Shown here one piece after another: positions 5,844-7,144 of a stretch of DNA of 7,144 bases. Below the pieces are notes generated by a model. It ran no database searches and had not been told where the DNA came from. It saw nothing but the letters and a program-made list of their open reading frames with translations. The stretch's first letter is position 1, and each line of letters starts with the position of its first letter. A program made the position numbers and the translations under genes. The stretch comes from Acidobacteriota bacterium (GTDB taxonomy: Bacteria; Acidobacteriota; Terriglobia; Terriglobales; Acidobacteriaceae), in contig JAKBAG010000160.1 in the NCBI GenBank assembly GCA_021809235.1, positions 1-7,144 of the forward strand, given 5' to 3'.

Positions 5844-6881
5844 ATGAGCAGGCAATGGATGCAGACGACACTGTGGGCAGCAGGGTGCGCAGTGCTGGCC
5901 ACCTCGGTTCAGATTGCCGGTGCGCAGCAGACATCGCAGGCACCGGCTGACCCGTATCAGGGCGTGGCGCACCCACCGTCTACGACGATCCTGTCGAATG
6001 AATCCGATGGCGATGCTGCCGGAACTGCTGTTGTGGCCAAGCCTTCCCCGGCCCGTACGGCGCCAGTTGTGGTTGCCGCGCCTTCGGTTGCCGCTGCGTC
6101 CGCTTCGGTATCCCCGACCTCCACCGATCCGTCCGCAAACTTTCCGGCTGCTAATTCCGATCCGGATGGAGATATCGTCCATCCCGCTGCCAATGCCGGC
6201 GCCAATTCTGCTGAGTCTGCCGCTCCTGTCTTGAATGCCAGGCCTGCGGCTGCCAATGATCCGGATGGAGACATTGTGCACCCGCTGGCGGCACAACCGG
6301 GGCAGCTTGCCGAAGGCACTATGCTTCAAGTGCAGTTGCTGGACCGGCTTTCCAGCGATGAGAACGCGCGTGGAGATCGTTTTCATGCGAAGGTGATCTC
6401 CGATGTGCTGCAGGATGGCAAGGTGCTGATTCCGGCCGGATCCATCATGGAAGGTCGCATCAGCTCGGTATCCAGCGGACACTTTGCCGGTCATGGTTCG
6501 ATGCGCCTTTCTCCAGATACGCTGATTCTTCCCGACAGCAGCCGCCTTTCGCTGCATGCGGAAGTGAGTGGGGTGCCAGGAACCAATGCGCGTATCAACG
6601 ATGAAGGCAGCATAGATCCGGGTTCGCGCCGCAAGCGTGCGGGAGTAGAGTATGGCGCGGTTACCGCGGCCGGTGCAGCCACAGGAGCGGTCTTTGCCGG
6701 TCCGGTTGGCGCCTTGACGGGTGGCCTGATCGGTGCGGGAATGGTGACCACGCATCTGGCAGTGAGCCATCCCCAGACCACACTGGAGTCGGGAACAACA
6801 ATCCTGTTCACCTTGACGGCCCCCTTGAATCTGATTCCCGGGCCCAATTCTGCGCAGAATCAGGCAGCGATCGCGCGCTGA
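5844..6881 (+). CDS. Secreted TrbI/VirB10-like protein with HP-motif repeats
   Basis: The 345-residue product starts with a probable signal peptide (MSRQWMQTTLWAAGCAVLATSV, cleavage near AGA at 25-27). A low-complexity Ala/Pro/Ser stretch (about 30-155) follows and carries three copies of a DP..G...HP motif: DPYQGVAHP (36-44), DPDGDIVHP (106-114) and DPDGDIVHP (139-147). Residues 158-210 (GTMLQVQLLDRLSSDENARGD.F.AKVISDVLQDGKVLIPAGSIMEGRI) follow the pattern of the TrbI/VirB10 C-terminal beta region. The strand GTTILFTLTAPL near 318-329 fits its end. Between them lies a hydrophobic glycine-zipper-like segment (271-300, GAVTAAGAATGAVFAGPVGA and on). No conjugation genes are nearby, so a secretion-channel role is unlikely. 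An envelope-associated or periplasmic function is the cautious reading. The similarity is recalled from pattern, not tested. Confidence 0.8.
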   Translation: MSRQWMQTTLWAAGCAVLATSVQIAGAQQTSQAPADPYQGVAHPPSTTILSNESDGDAAGTAVVAKPSPARTAPVVVAAPSVAAASASVSPTSTDPSANFPAANSDPDGDIVHPAANAGANSAESAAPVLNARPAAANDPDGDIVHPLAAQPGQLAEGTMLQVQLLDRLSSDENARGDRFHAKVISDVLQDGKVLIPAGSIMEGRISSVSSGHFAGHGSMRLSPDTLILPDSSRLSLHAEVSGVPGTNARINDEGSIDPGSRRKRAGVEYGAVTAAGAATGAVFAGPVGALTGGLIGAGMVTTHLAVSHPQTTLESGTTILFTLTAPLNLIPGPNSAQNQAAIAR

Positions 6882-6947
6882 TGGAGTCTGCAGCCGCGGA
6901 TGTCGAACCGGGGCATGGTTTGCGCGACTCTGGCATGCTGGTTTCGC

Positions 6948-6953
6948 TACACT
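6948..6953 (+). promoter_or_regulatory. Possible -10 element of a leaderless pyrE transcript
   Basis: TACACT matches TATAAT at 4 of 6 positions, including the key A2 and T6. It lies 6 bases before the pyrE ATG, so transcription would begin at or next to the start codon. No convincing -35 is seen at 16-18 bp spacing. Confidence 0.3.
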
Positions 6954-6959
6954 AGTGCC

Positions 6960-7144
6960 ATGGATTCCCGCTCCTCACGCGACCAGCTTCTTTCGCTTCT
7001 GGCCACCATCAGTTTTCGACTGGGCAGCTTCAAGCTCTCCTCGGGTGGTACCAGCGACTATTACATTGATTGCCGCACGACAACGCTCCACGCGGAAGGA
7101 GGCAGGCTCACGGGCCACGCCATTGTGGAGGAGCTGGCGCAACG
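6960..7144 (+). CDS. pyrE: Orotate phosphoribosyltransferase (3' truncated by window)
   Basis: Converts orotate and phosphoribosyl pyrophosphate to orotidine 5'-phosphate in pyrimidine synthesis; cytosolic homodimer in known members. Only the first 61 residues are present. They match the family N-terminus: a short helix (DQLLSLLATISF), then LGSFKLSSGGTSDYYIDCRTTTLHAEG, equivalent to the FGEFTLKSGRKSPYFF region, and a following helix (LTGHAIVEELAQ). The PRPP-binding loop would lie beyond the window edge. ATG 6960 gives a standard N-terminal length. No Shine-Dalgarno is visible in the 20 bases before it (ending CTACACTAGTGCC), so initiation may be leaderless or SD-independent. It lies 78 bp after the secreted protein on the same strand, with no terminator between them. 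Confidence 0.9.
   Translation, partial: MDSRSSRDQLLSLLATISFRLGSFKLSSGGTSDYYIDCRTTTLHAEGGRLTGHAIVEELAQ

Noticed and set aside
5574..6770. - strand frame of 398 codons opposite the secreted TrbI-like protein
   Set aside because: The product is Arg/Gly/His-rich in the manner of an antisense frame of GC-rich coding DNA. The + strand gene has a strong ribosome binding site and a signal peptide.

Overview
The window reads as a chromosomal piece of a moderately GC-rich Gram-negative bacterium. The best guess is an Acidobacteriota (Terriglobia) genome. This rests on eno, gpmI and pyrE lying around a secreted TrbI/VirB10-like protein of a type I associate with that phylum. No 16S rRNA or other phylogenetic marker is present, so the assignment is an inference.

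Left part (1-1908, + strand) is an accessory polymorphic-toxin module. It opens inside a larger gene whose C-terminal tip looks like the variable toxin end of an Rhs/YD-type protein, with motifs recalling SleB-like cell-wall hydrolases. A well-expressed secreted protein follows 25 bp later and is a natural candidate for a periplasmic immunity protein. Next comes a second C-terminal tip without its own body. It begins with a fragment of the same linker (16 identical bases in the same codon phase), is cut off upstream by stop codons, and is followed by a small two-helix membrane protein. This is the layout of an orphan toxin-tip/immunity cassette: recombination across the shared linker would swap tip 2 onto the toxin body.

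The stretch 1909-2412 has no convincing gene. It is packed with at least eight inverted repeats, two of which share the core GTTACCG / CGGTAAC, plus short direct repeats. It separates the accessory module from core metabolism.

Middle part (2413-5430, - strand) holds eno followed by gpmI: enolase and cofactor-independent phosphoglycerate mutase, consecutive steps of lower glycolysis/gluconeogenesis. A near-ideal intrinsic terminator with a GCAA tetraloop sits between them, so the two are probably only partly co-transcribed.

Right part: a 413-bp divergent intergenic region (5431-5843) carries a possible eno promoter and a hairpin. It is followed on the + strand by a secreted protein with three copies of a DP..G...HP motif, a TrbI/VirB10-like segment and a glycine-rich hydrophobic segment. 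The window ends in the 5' part of pyrE (orotate phosphoribosyltransferase), which has no visible Shine-Dalgarno and may be leaderless.
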